Positions 1-9,028 of a stretch of DNA of 64,000 nucleotides are shown here, piece by piece (position 1 is the stretch's first letter; the number at the start of each line of letters is the position of its first letter). A program made the position numbers and the translations under genes. This DNA is from Nitrospirota bacterium (GTDB lineage: Bacteria > JACPQY01): the NCBI GenBank assembly GCA_016180645.1, contig JACPAV010000011.1, positions 1 through 64,000 on the forward strand, in the 5' to 3' direction. The notes beneath the pieces are model-generated. The model was given only the letters and a program-made list of their open reading frames with translations, had not been told where the DNA came from and ran no database searches.

Positions 1-192
1 GACCCTCCCCTACGCATAATGACCAACATAAACCTTTCAAAGAATGGCAAAAGTCGATCTTAGAGCCTCTGACAGAATGCCGATTCGTAGGGGACCATCT
101 TCAGATGCTCCCTCTTGTCGGGAGGGTCTGAAGACCCTCCCCTACGCATGATGACCAACATAAGCCTTTCAAAGAATGGCAAAAGTCGATCT
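1..192. repeat. 60-bp direct repeat, two copies
   Basis: Bases 1-60 and 133-192 are the same 60-mer apart from about three substitutions; both begin gaccctcccctacgca. The copies are 132 bp apart start to start. The second copy runs into the 5' end of a broken sigma-54 activator, so its ATG at 176 lies inside the repeat. The repeat does not look coding. The left copy touches the window edge, so more copies may lie outside. Confidence 0.85.
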
Positions 193-1060
193 CAGTGTAT
201 TGAAGATCCCGCGACGGGATTCGGGGAGGAAGGGTGGTTTCTCGGGAGGGGCGCTACTTCATGCAGGCGCCGCCGAAATCCGGCCGGGCGCGACCACAGG
301 AGTTTCACGGGTCCCCATCGCCTCCCCGGAGGTCGATACGTTGCGCGAGTCGGAAGGAAAAATCGAAGAGTTGAACCGCGACCTTGAAAAGGCCGTCGGG
401 CGGCTTCGGGAAACGATAGGCGAACGGGATACGGAACTCGAAACCGCCCGCCGACAACTCGATCTCCTGGTCCAAGAGGAGCAGCCGAAGTATCGACACG
501 ATAGCCAACCGGGACAAGGTCGGCCTCTTCGAAGCCGCGGGCGGTGGAACGTTGTTTCTCGATGAAATCGGCGATATTCCCCTCCCCTTGCAGGCCAAAC
601 TCCTCCGGGTTCTCCAGGAAGGCTCCGTGCGCCGGATCGGCTCGGACCGCGAGGTGAAAATCGACGTGAGAGTCGTTTCGGCCACAAACCGCGAACTGAA
701 ACAGGCGGTCAAAACGGGACAATTCAGGGAAGACCTGTACCATAGACTCCATGTCTTTCGAATCGAAATCCCTCCCCTGCGCGAACGGAGAGAGGACATC
801 CAAACGCTGGCCCGGTTCTTCGTGGAAGCGGTTCCGCAGATGGAGACGGGACCGGTGAAGTCGATCTCCCGCGGGGCCCTCCGCCTGCTCGCGGGATACG
901 CCTGGCCGGGCAACGTGCGCGAGCTCGAAAATGCCGTCCGAAACGCCTATGTGTTGAGCCGTGGCCCGGGCATTGAAAGTCGACCGCTCGCAACTCTCAT
1001 CCTGGATCAAGACATTCAAGATTCCCACCCGGATGCACCGCGCTTCCTGAACCAGAAAAG
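176..1060 (+). pseudogene. Sigma-54-dependent activator, internally deleted and truncated
   Basis: Two out-of-frame pieces of one bEBP gene. The first (176 to about 500) encodes a charged coiled coil ending in QPKYRHDS, which resembles the linker just before the AAA+ domain. In another frame from about 501 comes IANRDKVGLFEAAGGGTLFL, which is the start of the Walker B block. LDEIGDIPLPLQAKLLRVLQ, the NR/FRED(L/I)YHRL sensor segment and WPGNVRELENAV follow. The whole stretch between (Walker A and the GAFTGA sigma-54-contact loop) is absent, and no Fis-type HTH follows the AAA+ part. It therefore cannot contact sigma-54 or bind a nucleotide normally. The frame stays open to 1301, but recognisable homology fades near 1060. 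A sequencing or assembly deletion is the alternative explanation. Confidence 0.75.
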
Positions 1061-1197
1061 AGGAGATTCATCTTCCCCCTTCTCGCCGGCCGGCCACGGG
1101 GAGTCACGAAAAAGGGAATCTCTCCCTCTCCCTCCCTGGTCCGATCCCCCTCGGAGCGAGGTTGAAATCCCTCCATGGAAGGGTTACAGTTTCCGTC

Positions 1198-1572
1198 ATG
1201 GTCGATGGCGACGCCGTCATGCCCCCGTGGGCACAATCGCTCTCAGAAGATATCCGCGCTTTCATTCGAGAGGGCCGGGAGGACCGTACACTCGCGGCTG
1301 AAGACCGCCGACAAGCCGCCGAAGATCGCAAGGAGATGGTCCGGACATTCTTGATGCTGACGCGTGTCTTGGAAGGAATTCTGAAAACCCAACGGCAGCA
1401 GACTGAAATCCTCCACACTCACACCGAGTTGCTCAAGACCAACACGGAATTGTTTAGAACCAATACGAAACTCCTGAAGGCCAACAATCTCCTGCTTCAG
1501 AAGGCTCTTTCGAATGGGCGACTGGGAGGCAACGGCCGAGGCAGGCCGGGTCGCCCACCGAGATCGCACTAA
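1198..1572 (+). CDS. Small coiled-coil protein with heptad repeats
   Basis: The product is 124 aa from the ATG at 1198; an upstream ATG at 1162 is possible. No enzymatic family is recognised. The middle is strongly helical and charged (EDRRQAAEDRKEM). The C-terminal half is a repeated 7-residue unit of the type ELLKTNT / ELFRTNT / KLLKANN, with leucines at fixed positions, so a parallel coiled coil is likely. The tail is Gly/Arg-rich and basic (GRLGGNGRGRPGRPPRSH), which could bind nucleic acid. The gene starts inside the open tail of the broken sigma-54 activator, in another frame. Function unknown. Confidence 0.55.
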   Translation: MVDGDAVMPPWAQSLSEDIRAFIREGREDRTLAAEDRRQAAEDRKEMVRTFLMLTRVLEGILKTQRQQTEILHTHTELLKTNTELFRTNTKLLKANNLLLQKALSNGRLGGNGRGRPGRPPRSH

Positions 1573-1671
1573 CTTTCAAAACCCAGGCCGGACCTCCGGC
1601 CCCCTCTGCTTCCCGCAGAACGTCCACCCCTCGATGGAACCCGCCCCGGTGAATCAGAATTGCGAGGTCCG

Positions 1672-3330
1672 ATGAAATCCGAGTGGAAGCGGTGCTTCGC
1701 GATTCCCCTGCTTTTCGTAGCGACTGCCTTGACCTCATGTAATGACGATGCCGCACAGTCCGAACCGGCGCTCAAACGTGGCACTCGGCTTCTGGAACGC
1801 GGAATTCCAAGCCAAGCTGAAGAAGCGTTCGACGCAGTCCTCGCGGCGGAACCCGGCCATGCCGGCGCAAAACTCGGCCGCGGACTCTCCCGATTCCTCT
1901 GGCTTTTCGATCTGGGGAACTGGATCGGGATGCTCGCGCTCGGTGGGAATGAATCGCACCCGAAGTCATCGCCCCCCCTGTTTCTTGCCCCTCTTCGCGC
2001 CACCACGCCGCCGCGGCCGACTCGAGATGAAAACGATGCCTTCCATGGATTCCTCGTGGGTACATTCCATCAACTCTCGACTCTGATGACGGAGACGGAG
2101 GTGGACCTCGCGGTGGCGGCCGAGTCACCTGGGACCCTCCTCTCCTTCGAGCGCCTCCCTTTCAAACTGAACGGCAAAGAGATCGCCGATCTCGGCGGCG
2201 AATGGCGCGCCTCCGACGCACGCATGGCCGGCATCGGCGCATCCTTCTTCTCGGGCGCGTTTCGCCTGGTCCTCTCCCAGGATCTCAAGACGGACTACGC
2301 AGGACTCTTCTCCTTCGCCAACCAGACGATCCTCCGCGCCCTCGATGAGGCGCGCGAAGGACAGGAGGACACCGGGCTTGCGGGACTCCTGAATCTGTTC
2401 GTTTTTCTTGTCACTCGACCCGACTACCCAGGCTTCCTGACTCCAAGCGCGCTCGACCTCGATCAAAACGGAACCCCGGACGGTGGGGAGGCCCACCTCC
2501 GTCTCCGGGAAAACCTCCTCCGGCAAACACAAGAGATCCAAGACATCCTCCGGGTGAAACTCGAAGAAGCGGACGATCCCGTCAAGCGCCCCTTCGGCAT
2601 TCACCGTCGCTCGGCCGCCTTGGGGAACACGCTCGTCATCGGGTCGGGACCGAAATCGATCCAGGTCACCCTCCCCGCCGAACTGGACGCGTCACTCAAA
2701 AAGACCGCCGGCCATCTCCGTCAACATGATCCCGTCCAACTTTCCATGAAGTCCGATCTCGCGCCGATGCTCGCGTTCGCGGTGACGGCTTTCCTGAAAA
2801 CGGGCCTCCTTCCCATTCCGGCGGACCTGACGGTACTGGACACCCAAATCGTGCAGGCCCTTTTCGTTGGAGGACTCAACCGGGACATCGGCCTCGACGT
2901 CTACGCCCTCCTCTCAAACCCGCTCAATCTCCGTTCCTTCCTTCCGCTCGCCCGCTCGGACCGTCCACCGGACGAGATCAATTTCCTGCTCGAATGGGAA
3001 TGTCCCGCCGCGCTCGCCGGCGCCGTCATCGGGACATCGGCTTATTTTCCCGGCAGCGGCGATCTGATTTGCGGCGGTGGCGAGACGCTCGTGGACGCGC
3101 CCCACTTCACCGATCCAATTTTCTCGGCCTTCAAGTTTCCTTCAATCGAGGCAGACGGTATCCCAAGTTCCCTGCCGTACCTCCCCTTCCCTGACCCCAC
3201 GCTTGGGGGTTTCCTTTATTTGGAAGATGAATCCGGTCTGCGGCCGGCCTCACTCTCCTCCCTCAACGCTTTCATCGCCCAATTCGGCCCTCTGGTCTCA
3301 GGTGCATTGGGCGCGCCACTTCGACCATGA
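1672..3330 (+). CDS. Exported lipoprotein with N-terminal TPR-like segment
   Basis: The product is 552 aa. The ATG at 1672 is preceded by GAGGT and gives a typical lipoprotein signal (basic n-region, hydrophobic core, lipobox ALTSC), so the mature protein should be lipid-anchored. Residues about 35-70 (RGTRLLERGIPSQAEEAFDA...) look like one TPR-like helical pair. The remaining roughly 450 residues match no family I recognise. A calcium-loop-like DLDQNGTPDGGE lies near residue 265. The stop overlaps the next start by 4 nt (ATGA), so it is translationally coupled to the beta-propeller/phosphoesterase lipoprotein and probably works with it at the cell surface. Confidence 0.7.
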   Translation: MKSEWKRCFAIPLLFVATALTSCNDDAAQSEPALKRGTRLLERGIPSQAEEAFDAVLAAEPGHAGAKLGRGLSRFLWLFDLGNWIGMLALGGNESHPKSSPPLFLAPLRATTPPRPTRDENDAFHGFLVGTFHQLSTLMTETEVDLAVAAESPGTLLSFERLPFKLNGKEIADLGGEWRASDARMAGIGASFFSGAFRLVLSQDLKTDYAGLFSFANQTILRALDEAREGQEDTGLAGLLNLFVFLVTRPDYPGFLTPSALDLDQNGTPDGGEAHLRLRENLLRQTQEIQDILRVKLEEADDPVKRPFGIHRRSAALGNTLVIGSGPKSIQVTLPAELDASLKKTAGHLRQHDPVQLSMKSDLAPMLAFAVTAFLKTGLLPIPADLTVLDTQIVQALFVGGLNRDIGLDVYALLSNPLNLRSFLPLARSDRPPDEINFLLEWECPAALAGAVIGTSAYFPGSGDLICGGGETLVDAPHFTDPIFSAFKFPSIEADGIPSSLPYLPFPDPTLGGFLYLEDESGLRPASLSSLNAFIAQFGPLVSGALGAPLRP

Positions 3331-5540
3331 AACGTCTCCCACTCCTCGCCACGGCTGTGGTTGGCCTCCTCGGCTGCACAAGCGAAAGCCCCTGCCGCGT
3401 GCCCACCCCTTCCGAGATCGCCCAAGCTCCCCCCGGCGAGATCGAGCTGGGTATCTTCAAGACCTTCACCGGACGCCTCCTGAGTCCAATTGGCGATCAA
3501 GTTGAAGTAGGCACGATGCCCGTCAATCTCGCTGTTTCTCCCGATGGAAGATTCGCGGCGGTGACGCATGCCGGGGCGCGGGATCTGACACTCGCTAATC
3601 CCGTTGATCAAAGTATTCGGATCATCGAGATTGACTCCGGCCGAATCATCACCACGCTCGCCGAACCCAATCTTTTCTCCGGCATTGTCTTCAATCCGAA
3701 CGGGCTGGAACTCTACGCCGCTACGGGTGCAGGGGGTGAGGTGGTCGCCTACAACGGAAACTTCGAACGTTCATGGGTCATCCCGATCGAAAACTACCCG
3801 GCAGGATTGGCCGCTACGCCCGACGGCCGGACGCTGCTCGTGTCACGCATGCTCAAACACACGGTAACGCTAATCGACACGGAACGGATCGAAAAGATAG
3901 CCGACTTGGAAACATGGGCCTACCCGTTGGACATCGCGGTCTCGCCCGACGGTTCCCGCGCCTACGTGTCGAACTGGGGCGATTCCTCCATTGCCATTCT
4001 CGATCTCCGGGAAAAACGCACCTTGGGCCGCGTTGAGGTCGGAAAACATCCCGAGGGCGTGGCGCTCAATCCCGACGGAAATCTCCTGTACGTTGCAAAC
4101 AGCGATTCGGACGACGTCAGCGTGGTTGATACGGCAACCCAAACCGTTGCGGCAACGATTTCATTGAAATGGAACGGCACCGATCCCCTGGGAATCACAC
4201 CGGTGGATGTTGCCGTCTCGGCCGACGGAACCCGTGTTTACGCGGCCACGGCAGGCGACAACGCGATCGCCGTTATCGATGCCGCACAGCGCACCCTCCT
4301 CGGCCGGATTCCGGTCGGTCACTACCCAACCGCGCTGGCCGCCTCCGCGGGCCGGCTTGTCGTTGCCAACATGAAATCGGCCGTCGCCCGCCCCAATGTC
4401 GGCCGGGAGTTTGTCGGCGCCATCCAGCGTGGATCGGTGTCGATTCTCGATCGGCCCTCCGATTCCGAACTTCCGGCACTAACCGAAATAGTCCGCCGCA
4501 ACGCGAGCCGAGCCGAAGCCGCCTTCCCCATCGGCGACTCGTGCACAAATCTGGATGGCCCCGTCCCTCTCAGCGAGGGTCAGCCGTCCCCCCTCCGCCA
4601 CGTCGTCTATGTCGTGCACGAGAACAAGACGTACGATTCCGTCCTGGGGGACATGCCCGAACCGGCGCGAACCGATCCCTCCCTCGTTCGCTACGGCGAA
4701 ACGGTCACGCCCAATCTCCACGCCCTCGCGAGCCGCTTCGCCAACCTCGACAACTGCTACGTCCCCGGCGAACAGGCCCTCCAGGCCCACACGTGGATCT
4801 CGCAAGGCTGGATGAACGATTTCGCGGAGAAAAACGCCCCGGCCATGTGGGGCCGGCCCGACGGAGGCGCCTTTTTCGTCCCCGGCGCGGACCCCGCCGC
4901 CCGACCGTCAGACCGGTTGCTCCTGGACGCGCTGGCCGATGCCGGCCTGAGATTCCGAATGTACGGCGAAGTGACCGGCACCCTCTCCGATTTCTTCGGA
5001 TCGTACCGCACGAGTATCGATCTCAACTACCCCACGTGGAGTTTGCAGGTGCGCGACGTGGATAAAGCGGCTGAGTTCATCCGCGAACTGAATGAAGGGA
5101 TCTTCCCCGCTTTCGTGATCCTCTGGCTTCCCAATGACGTGACCAACAGGACGGAGCCGGGCAAGCCTTCGCCCGAATCGATGGTCTCAGACAACGACCT
5201 CGCGACAGGCCAAGTTGTAGAAGCCATCAGCCGAAGCCCGTTCTGGAATGAAACCGTCGTATTCATCTTCAACGACGACACGCAGGGCCAAGCCGACCAC
5301 ATCGACTCCCACCGCGGACCGTGCGTTGTCGTCGGTCCGCACGTGAAACGAGGCCACACGTCCCACGTCCACTACTCGATCCCCTCCTTCCATCGCACGA
5401 TGGGCCTCATCCTCGGTGTGGCCCCGATCAGCCGTTACGACCAACTCGCCCCCCCCATGTACGACCTCTTCTCCTCGAAACCCCTCAATTCGGAACCGTA
5501 CACTCCCGTCGATCCCTCCATCCCCTTCCGCCGGAACTGA
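3327..5540 (+). CDS. YVTN beta-propeller / phosphoesterase fusion lipoprotein
   Basis: The product is 737 aa. The lipobox is VGLLGC near residue 17. Residues about 50-370 contain repeated propeller blades (VSPDGSRAYVSN, LNPDGNLLYVANS, SADGTRVYAA) of the YVTN/surface-layer type. Residues about 420-730 match the phosphoesterase family that includes phospholipase C and acid phosphatases (PF04185), from HVVYVVHENKTYDSVLGDMP through FNDDTQGQADHIDSHRG. The metal site uses Asp/His clusters, and a general hydrolytic role on phosphoesters outside the cytoplasm is inferred. This two-domain order is known in environmental bacteria; the substrate is unknown. It overlaps both neighbours at their stop/start codons, forming a three-gene operon. 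Confidence 0.85.
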   Translation: MKRLPLLATAVVGLLGCTSESPCRVPTPSEIAQAPPGEIELGIFKTFTGRLLSPIGDQVEVGTMPVNLAVSPDGRFAAVTHAGARDLTLANPVDQSIRIIEIDSGRIITTLAEPNLFSGIVFNPNGLELYAATGAGGEVVAYNGNFERSWVIPIENYPAGLAATPDGRTLLVSRMLKHTVTLIDTERIEKIADLETWAYPLDIAVSPDGSRAYVSNWGDSSIAILDLREKRTLGRVEVGKHPEGVALNPDGNLLYVANSDSDDVSVVDTATQTVAATISLKWNGTDPLGITPVDVAVSADGTRVYAATAGDNAIAVIDAAQRTLLGRIPVGHYPTALAASAGRLVVANMKSAVARPNVGREFVGAIQRGSVSILDRPSDSELPALTEIVRRNASRAEAAFPIGDSCTNLDGPVPLSEGQPSPLRHVVYVVHENKTYDSVLGDMPEPARTDPSLVRYGETVTPNLHALASRFANLDNCYVPGEQALQAHTWISQGWMNDFAEKNAPAMWGRPDGGAFFVPGADPAARPSDRLLLDALADAGLRFRMYGEVTGTLSDFFGSYRTSIDLNYPTWSLQVRDVDKAAEFIRELNEGIFPAFVILWLPNDVTNRTEPGKPSPESMVSDNDLATGQVVEAISRSPFWNETVVFIFNDDTQGQADHIDSHRGPCVVVGPHVKRGHTSHVHYSIPSFHRTMGLILGVAPISRYDQLAPPMYDLFSSKPLNSEPYTPVDPSIPFRRN

Positions 5541-6445
5541 TGAAGCGGTGGGTTCTTCCCTTTGTCCTCCTGACCCATGCCCACTTTTCGTGCGCAGGGC
5601 TCATTCGCGGCAATCGCGACTATTTCGCGATTCATGGTTTGCCTGAAGGTGCAGCCCTCCGGGTCAACGGCGCGCCGGCAGAGCCGGGTACCTGTCTTGT
5701 CTTCGAACGCCACGAGGATTCGACGATCGATATCCTGCAAGATGGACGCGTCTTGGGCACCATCCGTCTGCGCAGGGAGGTGTATGGCCCCGCCCTCCTG
5801 GAATCCATTTACGCCGGCGGAGTCGTTGGCGCCTGGTTGGATCACAAAGGCGGGGGCCTGTACGAACTGAAGGAGGATCGCTCGGATTCCGGCAAGCAGG
5901 AGATCTCGAGCGTTCGCCTGGAATCGGAATGTGGACCCTCGTGGAATCGCTACCGAGTATCCATTCTAGGGGGGGTCACCGTAAAGCATAAGGATCCCGG
6001 GAGGCGAACTCCGGAAACCCAGTTCAATCAGGGCTGGCTCACATTGGGAGGGAGGGGATTCCAGCCTTTGGAGCTATTCACCGAAGTCTACTACTTGAGA
6101 TATGCCGACACCCGTGACCGCCGGCAGGAGGAGGACACGGCGTTTTCTCTCCCTTTCCCGGGCCTTTCGGCGCCGGCGGGATTGAACCTCTATCTCGTAA
6201 GCCTTTCCCGCCTGGATGTATTCCTGGGGGCAGGGCTGGCGCTCTTCTCAGGAGGCGCCGGAAACGGCCTCGGTCCCTCCACCGCCCATCTCGGATTTCG
6301 GGTGCGCTTCAAAGATAATTGGGAACTGACGTCGCAGCTAAAGTACCTGACGCTTCTTCGCTCCTTTGGAGACGATGAACTGGATTCGACCCATCTCGCA
6401 GAGCGTTGGATCCTTCAGTATGGCGTCGGCCGATCTTGGCGATAG
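5540..6445 (+). CDS. Putative outer-membrane lipoprotein
   Basis: The product is 301 aa from the ATG at 5540, which shares its A with the upstream TGA. The N terminus has a signal sequence ending in HFSCAG, a probable lipobox. Residues about 30-80 form a small beta domain (LPEGAALRVNG...) resembling carboxypeptidase-regulatory/PEGA-type folds. The C-terminal half alternates hydrophobic and polar residues with aromatic girdles (ELTSQLKYLTLLRSF, ILQYGVGRSW), consistent with an outer-membrane beta barrel. No named family is recognised. It is the third member of the coupled lipoprotein operon. Confidence 0.65.
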   Translation: MKRWVLPFVLLTHAHFSCAGLIRGNRDYFAIHGLPEGAALRVNGAPAEPGTCLVFERHEDSTIDILQDGRVLGTIRLRREVYGPALLESIYAGGVVGAWLDHKGGGLYELKEDRSDSGKQEISSVRLESECGPSWNRYRVSILGGVTVKHKDPGRRTPETQFNQGWLTLGGRGFQPLELFTEVYYLRYADTRDRRQEEDTAFSLPFPGLSAPAGLNLYLVSLSRLDVFLGAGLALFSGGAGNGLGPSTAHLGFRVRFKDNWELTSQLKYLTLLRSFGDDELDSTHLAERWILQYGVGRSWR

Positions 6446-6472
6446 GCCGCCCGCTTTCCCCACTCGAATACC

Positions 6473-6865
6473 CTATCTTCGCGATCCCAGTTTCTTTCTG
6501 AGAAACGCCCGGAGCTTCTTCATGGTCTTCACGGCGGCCCTCGCCTCCGCAGGCGTCGCTTCATCACCGGGATAGCGCACGGTCACCGCATAAACATTTA
6601 GGCCGATGGCAGCATCCCTGACGACCTGCACCAAGGGATCGATGCCGGACGCCAGGTCCAGCAGCTCCCGAAGATCGTGTGTCTTCGGAAACATGATATT
6701 GTGCAGCGTCAGGAACCCCTTGAGATATTTCTCAACGCACTGCTGCGCGTGGAAACAAACAATGTCAGGCATCCCTTTTTGACGCAAGGACACCAATTTC
6801 GCCGCAGCCTTGAAATCGGCCTCGGCCTTGCTGACCCAAGCCTGGTACTTACTGCCGTTTTTCAT
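6473..6865 (-). CDS. HEPN-domain protein of an MNT/HEPN pair
   Basis: The product is 130 aa. It carries the HEPN (PF05168) signature: WVSKAEADFKAAAKL, then CFHAQQCVEKYLKGFL, then KTHDLRELLDLA. In MNT/HEPN modules this protein acts as the RNase-like toxin or as the substrate-binding partner of the nucleotidyltransferase. The ATG at 6865 has an AGGGG upstream; a TTG at 6886 is an alternative. It overlaps the end of the nucleotidyltransferase gene by 17 nt on the same strand, the normal arrangement for such pairs. Confidence 0.88.
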   Translation of the reverse strand: MKNGSKYQAWVSKAEADFKAAAKLVSLRQKGMPDIVCFHAQQCVEKYLKGFLTLHNIMFPKTHDLRELLDLASGIDPLVQVVRDAAIGLNVYAVTVRYPGDEATPAEARAAVKTMKKLRAFLRKKLGSRR

Positions 6866-7208
6866 ATAGAATTTGCCCCTTCGCAAGAACTTCGTCGAGG
6901 AAGGGATCGAACCACTTTAGACGCTTCCGGACCTCCCCCGGGGTCAAAACAAGAATGTCCATTGGGGTGAACGGAATGTCACATGCCTTGTACGCCTCAT
7001 ATCGCCTACGCGAAGGCCGCTTGCGGCTGTTCATGATGACCAGAATATCCACGTCGCTGTCCACTGTCGGTCTGCCATAGGCATACGATCCGAAAAGGAT
7101 CACCTTGATGGGATTGAAGTTCCGCACGATACGGTCGCGAATCTCCAGAATGGCGCTGCGCGGCACCTTCCGGAGTCCCCGACCGTTGTGAACGACCTTG
7201 CGAGCCAT
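6849..7208 (-). CDS. MNT-type minimal nucleotidyltransferase
   Basis: The product is 119 aa. The nucleotidyltransferase core is GSYAYGRPTVDSDVDILVIM, with Gly-Ser and the two metal-binding Asp residues (DSDVD). A third acidic residue is likely in the segment PFTPMDILVL. In characterised type VII toxin-antitoxin systems the MNT partner modifies and neutralises the HEPN toxin by adding AMP to it. It lies directly upstream of and overlaps the HEPN gene. The start at 7208 gives the usual length; the frame is open further upstream without a better start. Confidence 0.88.
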   Translation of the reverse strand: MARKVVHNGRGLRKVPRSAILEIRDRIVRNFNPIKVILFGSYAYGRPTVDSDVDILVIMNSRKRPSRRRYEAYKACDIPFTPMDILVLTPGEVRKRLKWFDPFLDEVLAKGQILYEKRQ

Positions 7209-7281
7209 GGTGCGAGTATACCCACCCTGATGCCAACCGAAAAGCCGACCCCCGCGGTGACGGTGCGAAGGAAATCGACTC

Positions 7282-8322
7282 GTGTTAAACTCCCACCCCG
7301 TCATGACGATCAAGCACTGGCTCCTGTTCGTCCTCCACAAATTGATTGATTGGTTCACTCGCGTTCTCGCGTGGGTCGGCTACCGGCTCCACCCCGAGGC
7401 CAATCCAAATCGGTATGGCGTCGATCTGATCCGGGATATTCCCTACTCCGGTTCGGGAAATTCCGCGCACCGGCTCGATGTCTACCGTCCCAGGTCCGAC
7501 AAGCCCCTGCCCACGCTGATGTACATCCACGGCGGCGGGTTCACCGTTTGCTCCAAGAGCACCCACCAGATCTTCGCGCTTGTCTTCTCCTCACAAAAAT
7601 ACGTCGTCTTCAACGTCAATTATCGGCTCGCACCCATTCATCGGTACCCGGCTGCCATCGAAGACGTCTGCACCGCCCTCCTCTGGATTCTCGATCACGC
7701 CCGCGAGTACGGAGCCGATCCGGATCAGCTCGTCATCGCCGGTGAATCGGCCGGAGGGAACCTCACGGCAGCCCTCGCCTACATCATCACACACCGCCGC
7801 GAGGAGGCCTTCGCGCGGGCCGCTTTCGATCGCCAACCCAACATCCGCGCGGTCCTTCCGATCTACGGCATCCATGATCTGAATGACATTCCTCGCTTCT
7901 GGCGCAATCCGGACAAGGCTAGAAAAATGTCCTGGGCCATCAAAGGCGAACTCCAGTGGTGTGCTGACGCCTACGTGGGCGATGCGCCGGAATTGGCCCC
8001 ACTCGCCCATCCTCTGCGGCGTTTCACCGAGCCGCCCCCGGACGGCTCACGCCCGTTGCCCCCGTTCTTCATCCCCGTCGGCACCGCCGATCCCCTGCTG
8101 GACGACTCCCGCCGCCTCCACGCCGCGATTCAAGCCCGTGGTGGCTCCAGCGAACTGCACATCTACCCCGGCGAAATCCACGGCTTCAACGCGATGCTCT
8201 GGCGCTCAAACGCGCAAGCCAAATGGAAGGCTCTTTTCAGCTTCCTCAGCCGGCACGTTCCCGGCGCCCCACCCGTCAACCTCCGGTTCACGCAACAGCC
8301 ATCTTCCCACCCAATACCGTAA
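7282..8322 (+). CDS. Alpha/beta hydrolase, HSL-type esterase/lipase
   Basis: The product is 346 aa. Hormone-sensitive-lipase-family features are clear: the oxyanion motif YIHGGGF, nucleophile elbow GESAGGN, acid region PVGTADPLLDD and catalytic His in GEIHGFNAM. It should hydrolyse short acyl esters. The N terminus (HWLLFVLHKLIDWFTRVLAWV) is an amphipathic or membrane-facing helix, suggesting membrane association. GTG 7282 has AAGGAA about 9 nt upstream and is preferred; ATG 7303 is an alternative. It converges with the methyltransferase gene that follows. Confidence 0.88.
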   Translation: MLNSHPVMTIKHWLLFVLHKLIDWFTRVLAWVGYRLHPEANPNRYGVDLIRDIPYSGSGNSAHRLDVYRPRSDKPLPTLMYIHGGGFTVCSKSTHQIFALVFSSQKYVVFNVNYRLAPIHRYPAAIEDVCTALLWILDHAREYGADPDQLVIAGESAGGNLTAALAYIITHRREEAFARAAFDRQPNIRAVLPIYGIHDLNDIPRFWRNPDKARKMSWAIKGELQWCADAYVGDAPELAPLAHPLRRFTEPPPDGSRPLPPFFIPVGTADPLLDDSRRLHAAIQARGGSSELHIYPGEIHGFNAMLWRSNAQAKWKALFSFLSRHVPGAPPVNLRFTQQPSSHPIP

Positions 8323-8380
8323 AACAGCCGCACAACTGATTCCTGGAACAATCTCACGGTTCGACCGCTGAGAAAGAACC

Positions 8381-9028
8381 CTACGAGATCTCGCCCCGCG
8401 GCCTGAACGCGCGAATCACCTCCACCGGAAACGACCAATGGTCCGCTCGCTCAGTCCGGATCTCTTGGAATCCGGCGGCGGCCAGCGCGGGACCAACCGA
8501 AGTCCCGCGTCCGCCCCCCCACAAGCTCGGAAACAGGCGGTAGAACCATTCGAACAGTTTGTGATACCAGGTCTCCGCTTTCACCCGGTCCACGACCACG
8601 ATCCGTCCGCCCACGCGGAGGACTCGGTGGCATTCCGCAAGGGAAGCGGCGATATCCTCCGGTCGCAGGAGATCGAGCACGAAAATATTCAGAATGAGAT
8701 CGAACACGGCGGGCCTGAGCGGGATGGCCAGCATGTTCGCTACCCCGAAGATCGCTCCATCCGTGCCCGCCGAGTGAAGCCGATTCCTCGCCTGCACCAG
8801 CATGGAAGGAGTCAGATCCAGCCCGACGTTCAATCCCGATCGGTTGAGCACGGCGGCCTTGGAGAACATGAGGCCGGTTCCCACCGCCACCTCCACAAGA
8901 CGCTCCCCTTCTCGGATCCCGGCCAATTCGAGGGCCTTGCGGTGCGCGTGCCGGGCCACCATCCAACCCCAGATGTTGTAAAGACGCGCGAAAACGGAAT
9001 ACGTCCGTCGCACCCGATTCGTGTCCAT
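8381..9028 (-). CDS. Class I SAM-dependent methyltransferase (UbiE/Coq5-like)
   Basis: The product is 215 aa. Motif I is VEVAVGTGLMFSKAA (the usual DxGxGxG begins with Glu here), motif II NVGLDLTPSML, and post-motif FDLILNIFVLDLLRPEDIA. The order and length fit small Methyltransf_11/25 proteins acting on lipids or quinones. The substrate cannot be told from sequence. It is a single gene between a convergent esterase and a divergent DUF2804 gene. Confidence 0.85.
   Translation of the reverse strand: MDTNRVRRTYSVFARLYNIWGWMVARHAHRKALELAGIREGERLVEVAVGTGLMFSKAAVLNRSGLNVGLDLTPSMLVQARNRLHSAGTDGAIFGVANMLAIPLRPAVFDLILNIFVLDLLRPEDIAASLAECHRVLRVGGRIVVVDRVKAETWYHKLFEWFYRLFPSLWGGGRGTSVGPALAAAGFQEIRTERADHWSFPVEVIRAFRPRGEIS

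Noticed and set aside
192-1028. Long minus-strand ORF of 278 codons
   Set aside because: It is antisense to the sigma-54 relic, with Arg/Pro-rich non-protein composition; open because of high GC.
4169-5065. 298-codon plus-strand ORF inside the propeller/phosphoesterase gene
   Set aside because: Alternative frame of a gene with clear domains; composition is Arg/Pro-rich shadow.
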